From NCBI RefSeq assembly GCF_009674535.1, contig NZ_WKJK01000008.1, positions 124,001 to 188,000 on the forward strand: DNA of 64,000 nucleotides, in the 5' to 3' direction. The notes below the pieces were generated by a model, which was not told the DNA's origin, made no database searches, and was given only the letters and a program-made list of their open reading frames with translations. This stretch comes from Duganella guangzhouensis. Its GTDB lineage: Bacteria; Pseudomonadota; Gammaproteobacteria; Burkholderiales; Burkholderiaceae_D. Below, piece by piece: positions 29,858 through 39,486 of the stretch (position 1 is its first letter; every line of letters starts with the position of its first letter). Made by a program: the position numbers and the translations under genes.

Positions 29858-31428
29858 TAATTCGTCCTCATCATGGTTAAACGTGCCGACAGCGCCAGCT
29901 GGGCGTGATCGGCGTCCGAGAATGGCAGTTTCTTGCCCTTGATTTCCTGGTATGGCTCGTGGCCTTTACCGGCCAGCAGTATCACGTCCGGCTTGGCCGC
30001 ATGCTTGATCGCGGACAGGATGGCACCGGCGCGGTCGTCCAGCGCCTGCACCGTCGATGCCGGATTGTTCTGGTCCATGCCGGCCAAAATCTGTTCGATG
30101 ATCGAATGCGGATCTTCGCTGCGCGGATTGTCGCTGGTGACCACCACATGGTCGGCCGCCTGCGCGATCTTGCCCATCTGCGGACGCTTGCCCGGATCGC
30201 GATCGCCACCGCAGCCAAACACGCACCACAGTTGGCCGCCACGATCATTGGCCACCGGACGCAGCGCGGCCAGGGTTTTCTCCAGCGCGTCCGGCGTATG
30301 CGCGTAGTCGATCACGATCAGCGGCGCATCCTGGCCGCCAACCTGCTGCATGCGGCCCGGCGCTGGTTGCAGCGCTTCCACCGCCTCGATGGCGGCGCGC
30401 AGGCCCAGGCCTTTCGCCAGCAGCGCGCCCATCACGCCCAGCGCGTTGCTGATGTTGAAGCCACCCACCAGATGCGTGCGCACCTGCGCCACGCCCAGCG
30501 GGCACTCCAGATGGAATTCAGTGCCGCCACCACGGCCGCTGCGCAGCTGGCTGGCGCGCAGTATCGTCACGCCGTCGATGTCCGGACGCGCGGTAGTGTC
30601 GTGCAGCGTGTAGCCGATCAGCGGCAGGTCGCCGGCTGGCAGCACCGGCTTGGCTTTCAGATGATCGATGATGCGCACGCCGGCCGGATCGTCCAGATTG
30701 ACCACCGCCGATTTCAGGCCCGGCCAGTCGAACAGCTTGAGCTTGGCCGCCTCGTAGGCTTCCATGGTGCCGTGATAGTCGAGGTGATCGCGGGTCAGAT
30801 TGGTGAACAGCGCGACGTCGAAATGCATGCCCGACAGGCGGCCCTGTTCCAGGCCGATCGACGAGGCTTCGATCGCCAGCGAGCTCGCGCCCTTGTCGCG
30901 CAGGTCCGCCAGCGAGCGCGCCAGCAGCACCGCGTCCGGCGTGGTGTAGCCGGTGACGTCGTATTCCACATCGCCGCGCGGACGGAACACGCCCACGCCC
31001 AGCGTGCCGATCACCGCCGCCGGCTCGCCGCCGCGCGACAGCGCCTGGCCCAGCCACACGGCGCTGGAGGTCTTGCCGTTAGTGCCGGTGACGGCCGCAG
31101 TATACATCGCGCCATCCGGCTGGTTGTAGTAAGCGTGGGCGATGAAGCCGGCGTGCTTCTTCAATTCAGCGACCGTCAGATAAGGCACGGCCCACTTGTC
31201 GTTCCAGGTAAAGCCGGCCGGGTCGAGCACCACCAGCGCGGCACCCTGCTCGATGGCGCCTTCAATAAAGTTACGCCCATCGCCGGCGTCGCCAGGATAA
31301 GCAAAGAACACATCGCCCAGCTTGATGCGGCGCGAATCCGAAGCCAGGTGCGCGGTCGGCGCCAGCTTGCGGATCGCGGCTGCGATCGTGGCAGAATCGG
31401 CCATCGGGTCGAAAGTAGAAGTCGTCAC
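29857..31428 (-). CDS. murE: UDP-MurNAc-L-Ala-D-Glu--meso-DAP ligase MurE
   Basis: 523 residues. P-loop VTGTNGKTSS near residue 110, EASSIGLEQGR, NLTRDHLDYHG. The substrate-specificity loop reads TSDNPRSEDP: the DNPR motif marks meso-diaminopimelate, not lysine, as the third residue of the stem, as expected for a Gram-negative. It overlaps ftsI by 4 nt. Confidence 0.97.
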   Translation of the reverse strand: MTTSTFDPMADSATIAAAIRKLAPTAHLASDSRRIKLGDVFFAYPGDAGDGRNFIEGAIEQGAALVVLDPAGFTWNDKWAVPYLTVAELKKHAGFIAHAYYNQPDGAMYTAAVTGTNGKTSSAVWLGQALSRGGEPAAVIGTLGVGVFRPRGDVEYDVTGYTTPDAVLLARSLADLRDKGASSLAIEASSIGLEQGRLSGMHFDVALFTNLTRDHLDYHGTMEAYEAAKLKLFDWPGLKSAVVNLDDPAGVRIIDHLKAKPVLPAGDLPLIGYTLHDTTARPDIDGVTILRASQLRSGRGGGTEFHLECPLGVAQVRTHLVGGFNISNALGVMGALLAKGLGLRAAIEAVEALQPAPGRMQQVGGQDAPLIVIDYAHTPDALEKTLAALRPVANDRGGQLWCVFGCGGDRDPGKRPQMGKIAQAADHVVVTSDNPRSEDPHSIIEQILAGMDQNNPASTVQALDDRAGAILSAIKHAAKPDVILLAGKGHEPYQEIKGKKLPFSDADHAQLALSARLTMMRTN

Positions 31429-33200
31429 ATGTTCCCCTGTGCTGCTGATTCAGGAATGATGATATGGGTCAGGTCCGAGTCCGGCGCCACGTTCTTGGCG
31501 CGCAGCGCCTGCGCCGCCAGCGCGGAAAACACCGGACCGGCCACGTCGCCGCCGACGTGCACCGGACCACCCGGTTCGTCGATCATGACGGCGATGATGA
31601 AGCGTGGGTCCGACATCGGCGCCATGCCGACGAAGTTACCGATATATTTGGTTTGCGAGTAGTGACCGTTCAGGAACTTCTGCGCGGTACCGGTCTTGCC
31701 GCCGACGCGGTAGCCCGGCACCTGGGCCTTAACGGCGGAGCCGCCCGGCTGCGTCACCATCTCCAGCATTTCGCGCATATCGGCGGCGGTCTTCGGCGAT
31801 ACCACCTGGGTGCCGTGCGGCGCCTCGTTCAGCTTCTGGAACGACAGCGGAATGATGTCGCCGTTGCGGGCGAAGATGGTGTAGGCGCGCGCCAGCTGAA
31901 TCAGTGAGACCGAGATACCCTGGCCGAAACTCATATTGGCCTGCTCGATCGGACGCCAGGATTTATAAGGACGCACGCGGCCCGCCACCGCGCCGGGGAA
32001 GCCCCACTTCGGCTGCTGGCCGAAGCCGACTTTGGTGAACATCTCCCACATATCCTCGGCCGGCATGCCCAGCGCGATCTTCGACGTGCCGATGTTGGAC
32101 GACTTCTGGATGATGGTCTGGACGTCGATCAGGTAGTGCGGATGCGTATCGTGAATCACTTTGTCAGCGATCACCATATAGCCGGGACCAGTGTCGAACA
32201 TGGTGTGCGGCGTGACGCGTTTTTCATCCAGCGCCAGCGCCACCGTGAACGGCTTCAGCGACGAACCCGGCTCGAAGGTGTCGGTCATCACGCGGTTGCG
32301 CAGCTGTTCGCCGGTCAGCTTGGAGCGGTCGTTGGGATTGTAGGTTGGCCAGTTGGCCAGCGCCAGCACTTCGCCGGTGTGCACGTCCAGCACCACGGCG
32401 GCACCGGCCTTGGCGTGGAACTTCTCCACCGCGTCCTTGACCTGGGTGAAGGCGATGTACTGGATTTTGCTGTCGATCGACAGCGTCAGATCCTTGCCGT
32501 CGTGCGGCTCGCGCACCGACTCGATATCTTCCACGATGCGGCCCAGGCGGTCCTTGATGACGCGGCGGCTGCCGGTGATGCCCTGCAGCGTTTTCTGCTG
32601 CGCCAGTTCCATCGATTCCTGGCCCTGGTCTTCCACGTTGGTGAAGCCCACCACGTGGGTGGTCACCTCGCCCTGCGGGTAGAAGCGCTTGTATTCCTTG
32701 CGGGTCTGGATGCCTTCGATTCCCAGCTTGGTGATCTGGTCGGCCACGTCCTGCTCGACCTGGCGTTTCAGGTAGACGAAGTTGCGGTCGGAGTCGAGTT
32801 TTTTCTGCAGCTCGGCGTCGCTCATGTCGAGCAGCCTGGCCAGCTGTTTCAGCTTGGCCGGCGGCGCTTCCTGCACATCATCCGGGATCGCCCAGATGGC
32901 TTTGACCGGCACCGACGACGCCAGCACCTGGCCATCGCGGTCAGTGATCTTGCCGCGCGTGGCCGGCAGTTCCAGCGTGCGCGCGTAACGGATCTCGCCC
33001 TGCTTCTGCAGGAACTGGGTCGACAAGCCTTGCAGCCACAGGGCGCGGCCGGCCAGCGCGGCGAAAGCGGCAAACAATACGAACAGCACCACGCGCGAAC
33101 GCCAGGTTGGCAGACGCACCGCCAATACTGGGCTCTTCGAGAAGGCCACGCCTTTGGAGGCGGCCACGCGTGAGGTGTTCACATTGCTGCCGCGGCTCAT
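31425..33200 (-). CDS. ftsI: Septal transpeptidase FtsI (PBP3)
   Basis: 591 residues, one TM near residue 35-55 and a periplasmic class B PBP. Dimerisation domain with LPATRGKITDRDGQVLASS; active-site SxxK as EPGSSLKPFTVAL; SxN in QKSSNIGTSK; KTG in VGGKTGTAQKF. It crosslinks septal peptidoglycan with FtsW. Overlaps ftsL by 4 nt. Confidence 0.97.
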   Translation of the reverse strand: MSRGSNVNTSRVAASKGVAFSKSPVLAVRLPTWRSRVVLFVLFAAFAALAGRALWLQGLSTQFLQKQGEIRYARTLELPATRGKITDRDGQVLASSVPVKAIWAIPDDVQEAPPAKLKQLARLLDMSDAELQKKLDSDRNFVYLKRQVEQDVADQITKLGIEGIQTRKEYKRFYPQGEVTTHVVGFTNVEDQGQESMELAQQKTLQGITGSRRVIKDRLGRIVEDIESVREPHDGKDLTLSIDSKIQYIAFTQVKDAVEKFHAKAGAAVVLDVHTGEVLALANWPTYNPNDRSKLTGEQLRNRVMTDTFEPGSSLKPFTVALALDEKRVTPHTMFDTGPGYMVIADKVIHDTHPHYLIDVQTIIQKSSNIGTSKIALGMPAEDMWEMFTKVGFGQQPKWGFPGAVAGRVRPYKSWRPIEQANMSFGQGISVSLIQLARAYTIFARNGDIIPLSFQKLNEAPHGTQVVSPKTAADMREMLEMVTQPGGSAVKAQVPGYRVGGKTGTAQKFLNGHYSQTKYIGNFVGMAPMSDPRFIIAVMIDEPGGPVHVGGDVAGPVFSALAAQALRAKNVAPDSDLTHIIIPESAAQGNM

Positions 33201-33472
33201 TTGGCTTGCTCCGGCGTCAGGTATTGGGTACGTGCCGCAGTCAGCGGCGTCATATTCAGGTCACGGCGCGCGATCTCCTCGATGCGGGCGTGCTTGCCCA
33301 GCGTCGATTGATCCAGCTGCAGCTGCGCCCATTCGATGTCCAGCTGGCGCGCCTGCGACTGCGCGCGTTCCAGCTCAATGAACAGATGGCGCGCCTGGTA
33401 CTGGGCGTTCACCAGCGACAGGCCGCATGCGACCAGCAGCATGGTCAGCACCAGATTGACCTTGCCGCTCAT
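33197..33472 (-). CDS. ftsL: Cell division protein FtsL
   Basis: 91 residues: one N-terminal TM ([19 protein letters not shown]) then a periplasmic coiled coil with heptad repeats and the ARRDLNM motif that precedes the C-terminal tail. It forms the FtsQLB complex that activates FtsWI. Position between rsmH and ftsI is diagnostic; sequence conservation in this family is low. Confidence 0.92.
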   Translation of the reverse strand: MSGKVNLVLTMLLVACGLSLVNAQYQARHLFIELERAQSQARQLDIEWAQLQLDQSTLGKHARIEEIARRDLNMTPLTAARTQYLTPEQAK

Positions 33473-34431
33473 GCGCCCTCCGGAATCGGCAGGCGGCGCG
33501 CCACCCGCATCACCGCCGAACGGGCGCGCGGGTTGTCATCCACCTCCTGGTCGGAAGGCTTCATCTTGGCCAGCAGCTTCAGTTCCGGCTGCGGCAGGTC
33601 GACCGCGCGAATCGGCAGGCGGCGGTCCGGCTGCTCCACATTCGCTTTCGACGCGAAGAAGCGCTTCACCATGCGGTCTTCCAGCGAGTGGAAGCTGATG
33701 ATGGCCATGATGGCGCCGGGCGCCAGGCTGTCATACGCGCGCGTCAGACCGACTTCAAGGTCTTCAAGCTCTTTATTGATGAAAATCCGGATAGCCTGAA
33801 ATGTGCGGGTTGCCGGATCCTTGCCCTTTTCGCGTGTTTTGACCGCGCCTGCCACGATACCGGCAAGCTGTCGTGTGCTTGAAATTGGCTCGACTGCCCT
33901 GCGAGCAACAATCGCCTTTGCAATCTGAAAAGCAAACCGTTCTTCCCCATATTCCTTTATCACCTTTTCCAGTGTCTGTTCGTTTTCTGTGGCGAGCCAC
34001 TCCGCCGCCGACATGCCGCGCGTGGTGTCCATGCGCATGTCGAGCGGGCCGTCGTTACGGAAACTGAAGCCGCGCGCGGCGTCGTCCACTTGCGGCGACG
34101 AGATACCCAGGTCGAGCAGAATGCCGTCGACCTTGTCCACGCCGTTGGCCGCCAGCGCCTCGCGCATGGTGGCAAAGCTGTCGTGGACGATGGTGAAGCG
34201 TGGGTCCTTGATTTGTTCGGCGGTGGCGATGGCTTGCGGATCCTTGTCGAAGGCGATCAGGCGCGCCTTCGGGCCCAGTTTGGACAGGATCAAACGCGAA
34301 TGGCCGCCGCGACCGAAAGTACCGTCGACGAATACGCCGTTGGCGCGCGCGCCATCCAGCGCCAGCGCATCCACCGCTTCGTCTAACAGCACCGTGCGAT
34401 GCTGGAATTCAGGCACCGTTGTCGTGTTCAT
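33469..34431 (-). CDS. rsmH: 16S rRNA (cytosine1402-N4)-methyltransferase RsmH
   Basis: 320 residues (formerly MraW). Methylates N4 of C1402 in the 16S decoding centre. Start [19 protein letters not shown] loop [11 protein letters not shown], and [21 protein letters not shown] are intact. Between about 33770 and 33990 (residues about 150-217) base composition drops clearly below the rest of the gene, yet the protein stays conserved ([14 protein letters not shown]). Confidence 0.97.
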   Translation of the reverse strand: MNTTTVPEFQHRTVLLDEAVDALALDGARANGVFVDGTFGRGGHSRLILSKLGPKARLIAFDKDPQAIATAEQIKDPRFTIVHDSFATMREALAANGVDKVDGILLDLGISSPQVDDAARGFSFRNDGPLDMRMDTTRGMSAAEWLATENEQTLEKVIKEYGEERFAFQIAKAIVARRAVEPISSTRQLAGIVAGAVKTREKGKDPATRTFQAIRIFINKELEDLEVGLTRAYDSLAPGAIMAIISFHSLEDRMVKRFFASKANVEQPDRRLPIRAVDLPQPELKLLAKMKPSDQEVDDNPRARSAVMRVARRLPIPEGA

Positions 34432-34442
34432 TTGACGGAGCC

Positions 34443-34871
34443 TTAGAAAGAGAAATTAGCGAGTACATCGGGGGTGCCGGCTTCGAGAGCCTGCAGCTCT
34501 TTTTCCGCCATTTTGGCGGCGTCCCAGATCTCGAAGTGCGAGCCCATGCCCATCATCATCACCTCCTTGTCCAGGCCAACAGCGGCGCGGAGTTCGGGCG
34601 AAATGAGGATGCGGCCGGCGGTGTCCATTTCCACGTCGGTGGCGTAACCGAGGAAAATGCGCTGCCAGGCGCGCGCTTGCATGGGCCATGCGGAGATTTG
34701 TTGACGGTGTTGCTCCCACACAGGACGGGGGAACAGCATGACGCAGCCGTCGGGATGGCGCGTCAGGGTGAGGCGGCCTTCACACTGGATCGACAGCGCG
34801 TCACGGTGCTTGGCAGGGATGGACATCCTGCCTTTGGCATCGAGATTGATTGCGGACGCGCCTTGAAACAC
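34443..34871 (-). CDS. mraZ: Transcriptional regulator MraZ
   Basis: 142 residues with two AbrB-like SpoVT domains, each with a Lys/Arg-rich loop ([15 protein letters not shown] and [16 protein letters not shown]). It is the first gene and autoregulator of the dcw cluster. The start is GTG at 34871, with AAAGG 7 nt upstream. Four GTG-type repeats, the expected MraZ operator, lie 91-125 nt upstream. Confidence 0.95.
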   Translation of the reverse strand: MFQGASAINLDAKGRMSIPAKHRDALSIQCEGRLTLTRHPDGCVMLFPRPVWEQHRQQISAWPMQARAWQRIFLGYATDVEMDTAGRILISPELRAAVGLDKEVMMMGMGSHFEIWDAAKMAEKELQALEAGTPDVLANFSF

Positions 34872-34961
34872 GTGATTACCTTTAGACCTCAGTAGTTAGC
34901 GGAGCATGAAACGATGACTGTTCGCTGTAATCTTCCCTGTCCGCTAAGTCAGGCAAAATTT

Positions 34962-34996
34962 CCCACAAAAAGACACTTTTTCACACAGATGCCCAC
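34962..34996 (-). promoter_or_regulatory. MraZ operator: four GTG boxes with 10-bp period
   Basis: On the minus strand GTGGG (34996-34992), GTGTG (34986-34982), GTGTC (34976-34972) and GTGGG (34966-34962) are spaced exactly 10 bp start to start with 5-nt spacers. This matches the known MraZ site (TGGG repeats with 5-nt spacers). The outer two are perfect, the inner two degenerate. Confidence 0.8.
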
Positions 34997-35459
34997 TTTA
35001 GAGGATGCAAGAATAGTGGTCAAGCGCTTTCAGCCAATCGAAACAGCGATTTTATTAATGAAATTAAGGACTTAGCGCGATTCCTTGAAGCCAGCTGAAA
35101 ACAAAATAATTCGATAAATTAAGTACTTAGCAAAGTTTGTGAAGGTGCTACCTCACTTGTACCCATGTGTTTTGGTCGAAAAATGCTGATTTAAATAAAT
35201 TGACCTAAATGCATAAAGTTGCAAACCGCCAACATTGCAGTATCAAATGGACAACAAGGTAACAGGGAAGGAAAATGCAGGTAACAGAGAGGGGGACCAG
35301 CCAGTAGGTCGCATCAGGAGCGCCCTGACGCGGAATGGAGAACCTTCGCAAAACAGCCACAGCAATCTTCAACTTTTACTTCACAGCAATGCCTTGGACA
35401 CAACTTGTCTATACAAATTTTGCGGTGCACAATGGCGTTTCAGGCGCCATTATACGCCG
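34997..35459. other. Noncoding DNA upstream of the dcw operator
   Basis: AT-richer than the genes around it. It holds a 16-bp near-direct repeat, AAATTAAGGACTTAGC (35061-35076) and AAATTAAGTACTTAGC (35116-35131), each centred on a TAAGNACTTA dyad, and a 7-bp hairpin at 35432-35452 just before the DUF2252 stop. Short open frames here do not look like genes. I see no RNA gene. Confidence 0.5.
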
Positions 35460-36698
35460 TCAAAACGAGGCCGCGCGTCCCTTTAGTGCGGCGCGATAGT
35501 CGGCTGCGTATTGGCGCCAGTCGGCCACCACCTGGGCGTGGTAAGCGCGGGCGTAATCCAGCAATCCGGCCCGCCATTGGGCGGCGTGGCGGCCGTATGC
35601 TATCCATTGGTCGGCCGTGGCCGAGCCCTGGCGGCCGCCCGAGCGCAGATGTGACCAGGCGACGATGGCGCCCATGGTGCGCATCACGCTTTCCAGCCGG
35701 CGCAGCTTGCCGCCCCACTGGTTCAGCGACAGCCGGTCCTGCTGCGGCAGCAGCTCTTTCAGCACGTAGGACTGCGAGCCGATGCTGACCGCCGACAGGA
35801 AGGCTGGCGCGATCGCCTGCATGCGCTGCTGCACCGCCACCACCCGCTCGGCCTCGTTGTGCCATTGGGGCTGTGCCAGCGGCACATAAGGCGCCAGCGC
35901 CGAGCCGGTGGCGATTTTCAGGTCGAGCAGGAAATTGCCGTCCAGCCCGCCGCGTCCGCGCACCAGCACGGCATAGCGCTCCAGCCCCAGGCTGCCGGTG
36001 CCGGCGATGCGGCGCGCCACGTCCAGCACGCGGAAGAATGCCGGCGTGGGCTGGGTGTCGGCATAGGCGGTCATGAACTGGACGACCTTGTCGCGCTCGG
36101 CATGGCTGACCGGCAACGCCTTGACGCCATCCAGCCGCAGCCGGCGCTTGCCCTTCTTGATGTCGGTACGGCGGTCGAGGAAGGCTGGACGCTCACGCAG
36201 GCGCAGGTCGCGCAGCAGATCGCGCACCATGCCATCGGCGGTGGCGCGCTCCACCCAGCGCGCCTTGCCTTCGATCAGATTGGCGGCATAGGCGTCGAGG
36301 AAACAGTGGCACAGGCCGATGGCCTGCTCCGGGCCGACCTTCAGCGTATCGGCTGCCACCAGCACGCTCACCAGGAAACGGCTCAGCTCCCAGCTGGCCG
36401 GCGCCAGCACCGCTTCGTCGAAATCGTTGAGATCGAAATAGGCCAGGCGGTTGTCGCCCTTGTAGCTGCCAAAGTTTTCCAGATGCAGATCGCCACACAC
36501 CCAGGCCGGCGGCGCCTGGTTGAACTCCGCGTCGGCCGGAAAGTCCTGATAAAACAAATGACAGCTGCCGCGCAGGAAAGAGAACGGATTATCGGCCAGC
36601 AGCCGATACTTCATCGTCACCCGCTCCGGATCGCGGCCGGCATTGAACGCCGCCACCAGCCCCACCACATCGCGCTCGCGCAAGTTTGCCATTGCCAT
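35460..36698 (-). CDS. DUF2252 family protein
   Basis: 412 residues covering the whole DUF2252 pattern: RYRLLADNPFSFLRGSCHLF-like start (MKYRLLADNPFSFLRG), a kinase-like CGDLHLENFGSYKG loop, FDLNDFDEAVLAPASWEL, and a late KELLPQQDRL motif. The GDLHLEN and DLNDFDEA motifs resemble the catalytic loop and metal loop of aminoglycoside-kinase-like folds, so a small-molecule kinase role is possible but unproven. No link to its neighbours is evident. Confidence 0.8.
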   Translation of the reverse strand: MAMANLRERDVVGLVAAFNAGRDPERVTMKYRLLADNPFSFLRGSCHLFYQDFPADAEFNQAPPAWVCGDLHLENFGSYKGDNRLAYFDLNDFDEAVLAPASWELSRFLVSVLVAADTLKVGPEQAIGLCHCFLDAYAANLIEGKARWVERATADGMVRDLLRDLRLRERPAFLDRRTDIKKGKRRLRLDGVKALPVSHAERDKVVQFMTAYADTQPTPAFFRVLDVARRIAGTGSLGLERYAVLVRGRGGLDGNFLLDLKIATGSALAPYVPLAQPQWHNEAERVVAVQQRMQAIAPAFLSAVSIGSQSYVLKELLPQQDRLSLNQWGGKLRRLESVMRTMGAIVAWSHLRSGGRQGSATADQWIAYGRHAAQWRAGLLDYARAYHAQVVADWRQYAADYRAALKGRAASF

Positions 36699-36722
36699 TT
36701 CCTGAAATACCTCCCAGCTAAG

Positions 36723-37094
36723 TCAAGGCGGCTCAACATCGAATGATAGCTGACGGTGGTGCTTAATTGACAAAAGATGAACTATAGCCCCATCCGAAGA
36801 ATATAGAATCAGATAGGCGTCCCACAGAAGTTCCCGCAGCTCGGTGTTATGCGGGAGTTTTGCTTGCAAGACGGCCAGTTCGCGAGAAACTTCAGCCGAC
36901 CTGTCTGCACGGTCAAGAAAGGGCAGGCCGAGCTCAGGGAAGTGTTCCAGATTAGGGATGACATCGTTGAGCAGTCCAGCAAGTAAGGTATCAAATACCT
37001 GCGGCGCCTCGGCATCCAGGAAAAATTGTTCGATAGCCGACAGATTGCGCTCAAAGTTAGCGCTCAGATAAACGTTGGCTCCGTGAGGAGTCAC
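36723..37094 (-). CDS. RelE/ParE-like toxin
   Basis: 123 residues with the compact RelE/ParE layout: N-terminal helices (FERNLSAIEQFFLD), ELGLPFLDR, and a terminal beta strand region LLWDAYLILYSSDGAIVHLLSIKHHRQL. It is probably an mRNA interferase or gyrase poison. It overlaps the upstream antitoxin by 4 nt (ATGA), confirming a type II module. It is slightly longer than a typical RelE. Confidence 0.75.
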   Translation of the reverse strand: MTPHGANVYLSANFERNLSAIEQFFLDAEAPQVFDTLLAGLLNDVIPNLEHFPELGLPFLDRADRSAEVSRELAVLQAKLPHNTELRELLWDAYLILYSSDGAIVHLLSIKHHRQLSFDVEPP

Positions 37095-37372
37095 CGTCTT
37101 TTCAATGCAGAGATGGCTGCTCGCGCATCCTTGACGCGGCCTGCAGCTACATCGTCAATTCCTTTGGACGCTTCGTCGATCAATGCTAACTGCGTGCGCT
37201 CACGCTCCAATTGATGGTAGTACTCCAACCGCGCAGCATCAATTAGCGCCACATAGCTTTTGCCGTTCTTGGTGATGATTTTTTCCGCGCCAGCCTTTAC
37301 CTGGTCGGCCAACTCCGACAGATTCTCTCCAGCCTGCGACAGGGACACAATATCAGCAGCAGTGATAGCCAT
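37091..37372 (-). CDS. Phd/YefM-type antitoxin
   Basis: 93 residues. The N-terminal part (ADIVSLSQAGENLSELADQVKAGAEKIITKNGKSYVALIDAARLEYYHQLE) follows the Phd/YefM pattern: set-up helix, then KNGKxxVALIDA strand. The C-terminal tail is the toxin-binding part. ATG 37372 is preferred over 37390 because GAGG lies 5 nt before it. It likely represses its own operon with the toxin. Confidence 0.8.
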   Translation of the reverse strand: MAITAADIVSLSQAGENLSELADQVKAGAEKIITKNGKSYVALIDAARLEYYHQLERERTQLALIDEASKGIDDVAAGRVKDARAAISALKRR

Positions 37373-37451
37373 AGCATCCTCAGAATCCAATTGATCCTAC
37401 ACATTATAAACTTCAGCGAACAGTTGCCTTGCGATATCACAAACTCGCTGA

Positions 37452-38951
<1,500 letters not shown>

Positions 38952-39014
38952 CGGCAGTCAGTCCCCAGCGCGGCGTGCGCCTGGTTCCGCGTCCGCCGCG
39001 AATATGTAATTAGT

Positions 39015-39370
39015 TGAAGCAAGCCGATAGGCCGGATTTTGTTACGGCACAGGCGAACCTGCGCTATGACAGCCATTCCTCTAGGCGCTGGATTACTCCA
39101 GCGCTCAAGCTTCCTACCCGCACGCTCCGCGAGCAACATCATCGCGTGCCTATTTGGAATTGCTCCAGGTGGAGGTTACCGCGTTTCACCGTAACTTAAT
39201 ACGCTCGTCTCTGTGGCCCTATTCCTCGCCTTATAGCCTACTCCAGCGTACAAGTACGCTGGAGGGGCCTTTCGACGGACGGCCGTTAACCGTCACCCCG
39301 CTCTATGGAGTCCGGACCTTCCTCCCGCCAGGCATTACGCACTGGCCAGCGGCTGTCTGGCTTGCATCAG
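39015..39370 (-). ncRNA. rnpB: RNase P RNA (class A)
   Basis: About 355 nt on the minus strand. It contains the conserved GAGGAAGGTCCGGACTCC 5' core (CR-I), and ends in CAAAATCCGGCCTATCGG, the hallmark 3' core of bacterial RNase P RNA. P1 is formed by GATGCAAGCC (39368-39359) pairing with GGCTTGCTTC (39025-39016) with one mismatch. Apparent reading frames across it are noise. The RNA cleaves 5' leaders of tRNA precursors with RnpA. Confidence 0.96.
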
Positions 39371-39375
39371 CCGCT

Positions 39376-39405
39376 ATTGTACCAGCCCGGGTCTGCAAAT
39401 CTGAA
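39376..39405 (-). promoter_or_regulatory. Promoter of rnpB
   Basis: TACAAT (39381-39376) with a weak -35 TTCAGA 18 nt upstream puts transcription start near 39369, right at P1 of the RNA. Confidence 0.55.
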
Positions 39406-39486
39406 ATTTGGTGTCGCCATTCGAAAAGCCGCCCCGCCCGCCCAGCCGTAGAATGCTCCGATAATTCACCCACGAGGCTCACAACA

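Noticed and set aside
35235..35486. Small open frame upstream of the dcw operator (83 residues)
   Set aside because: No ribosome site, atypical composition, and it overlaps the end of the DUF2252 gene antisense.
39154..39486. N-terminal extension of the acetolactate-synthase-like frame to 39154
   Set aside because: This part lies over rnpB on the other strand and has no homology-like sequence; the enzyme starts at ATG 39487.
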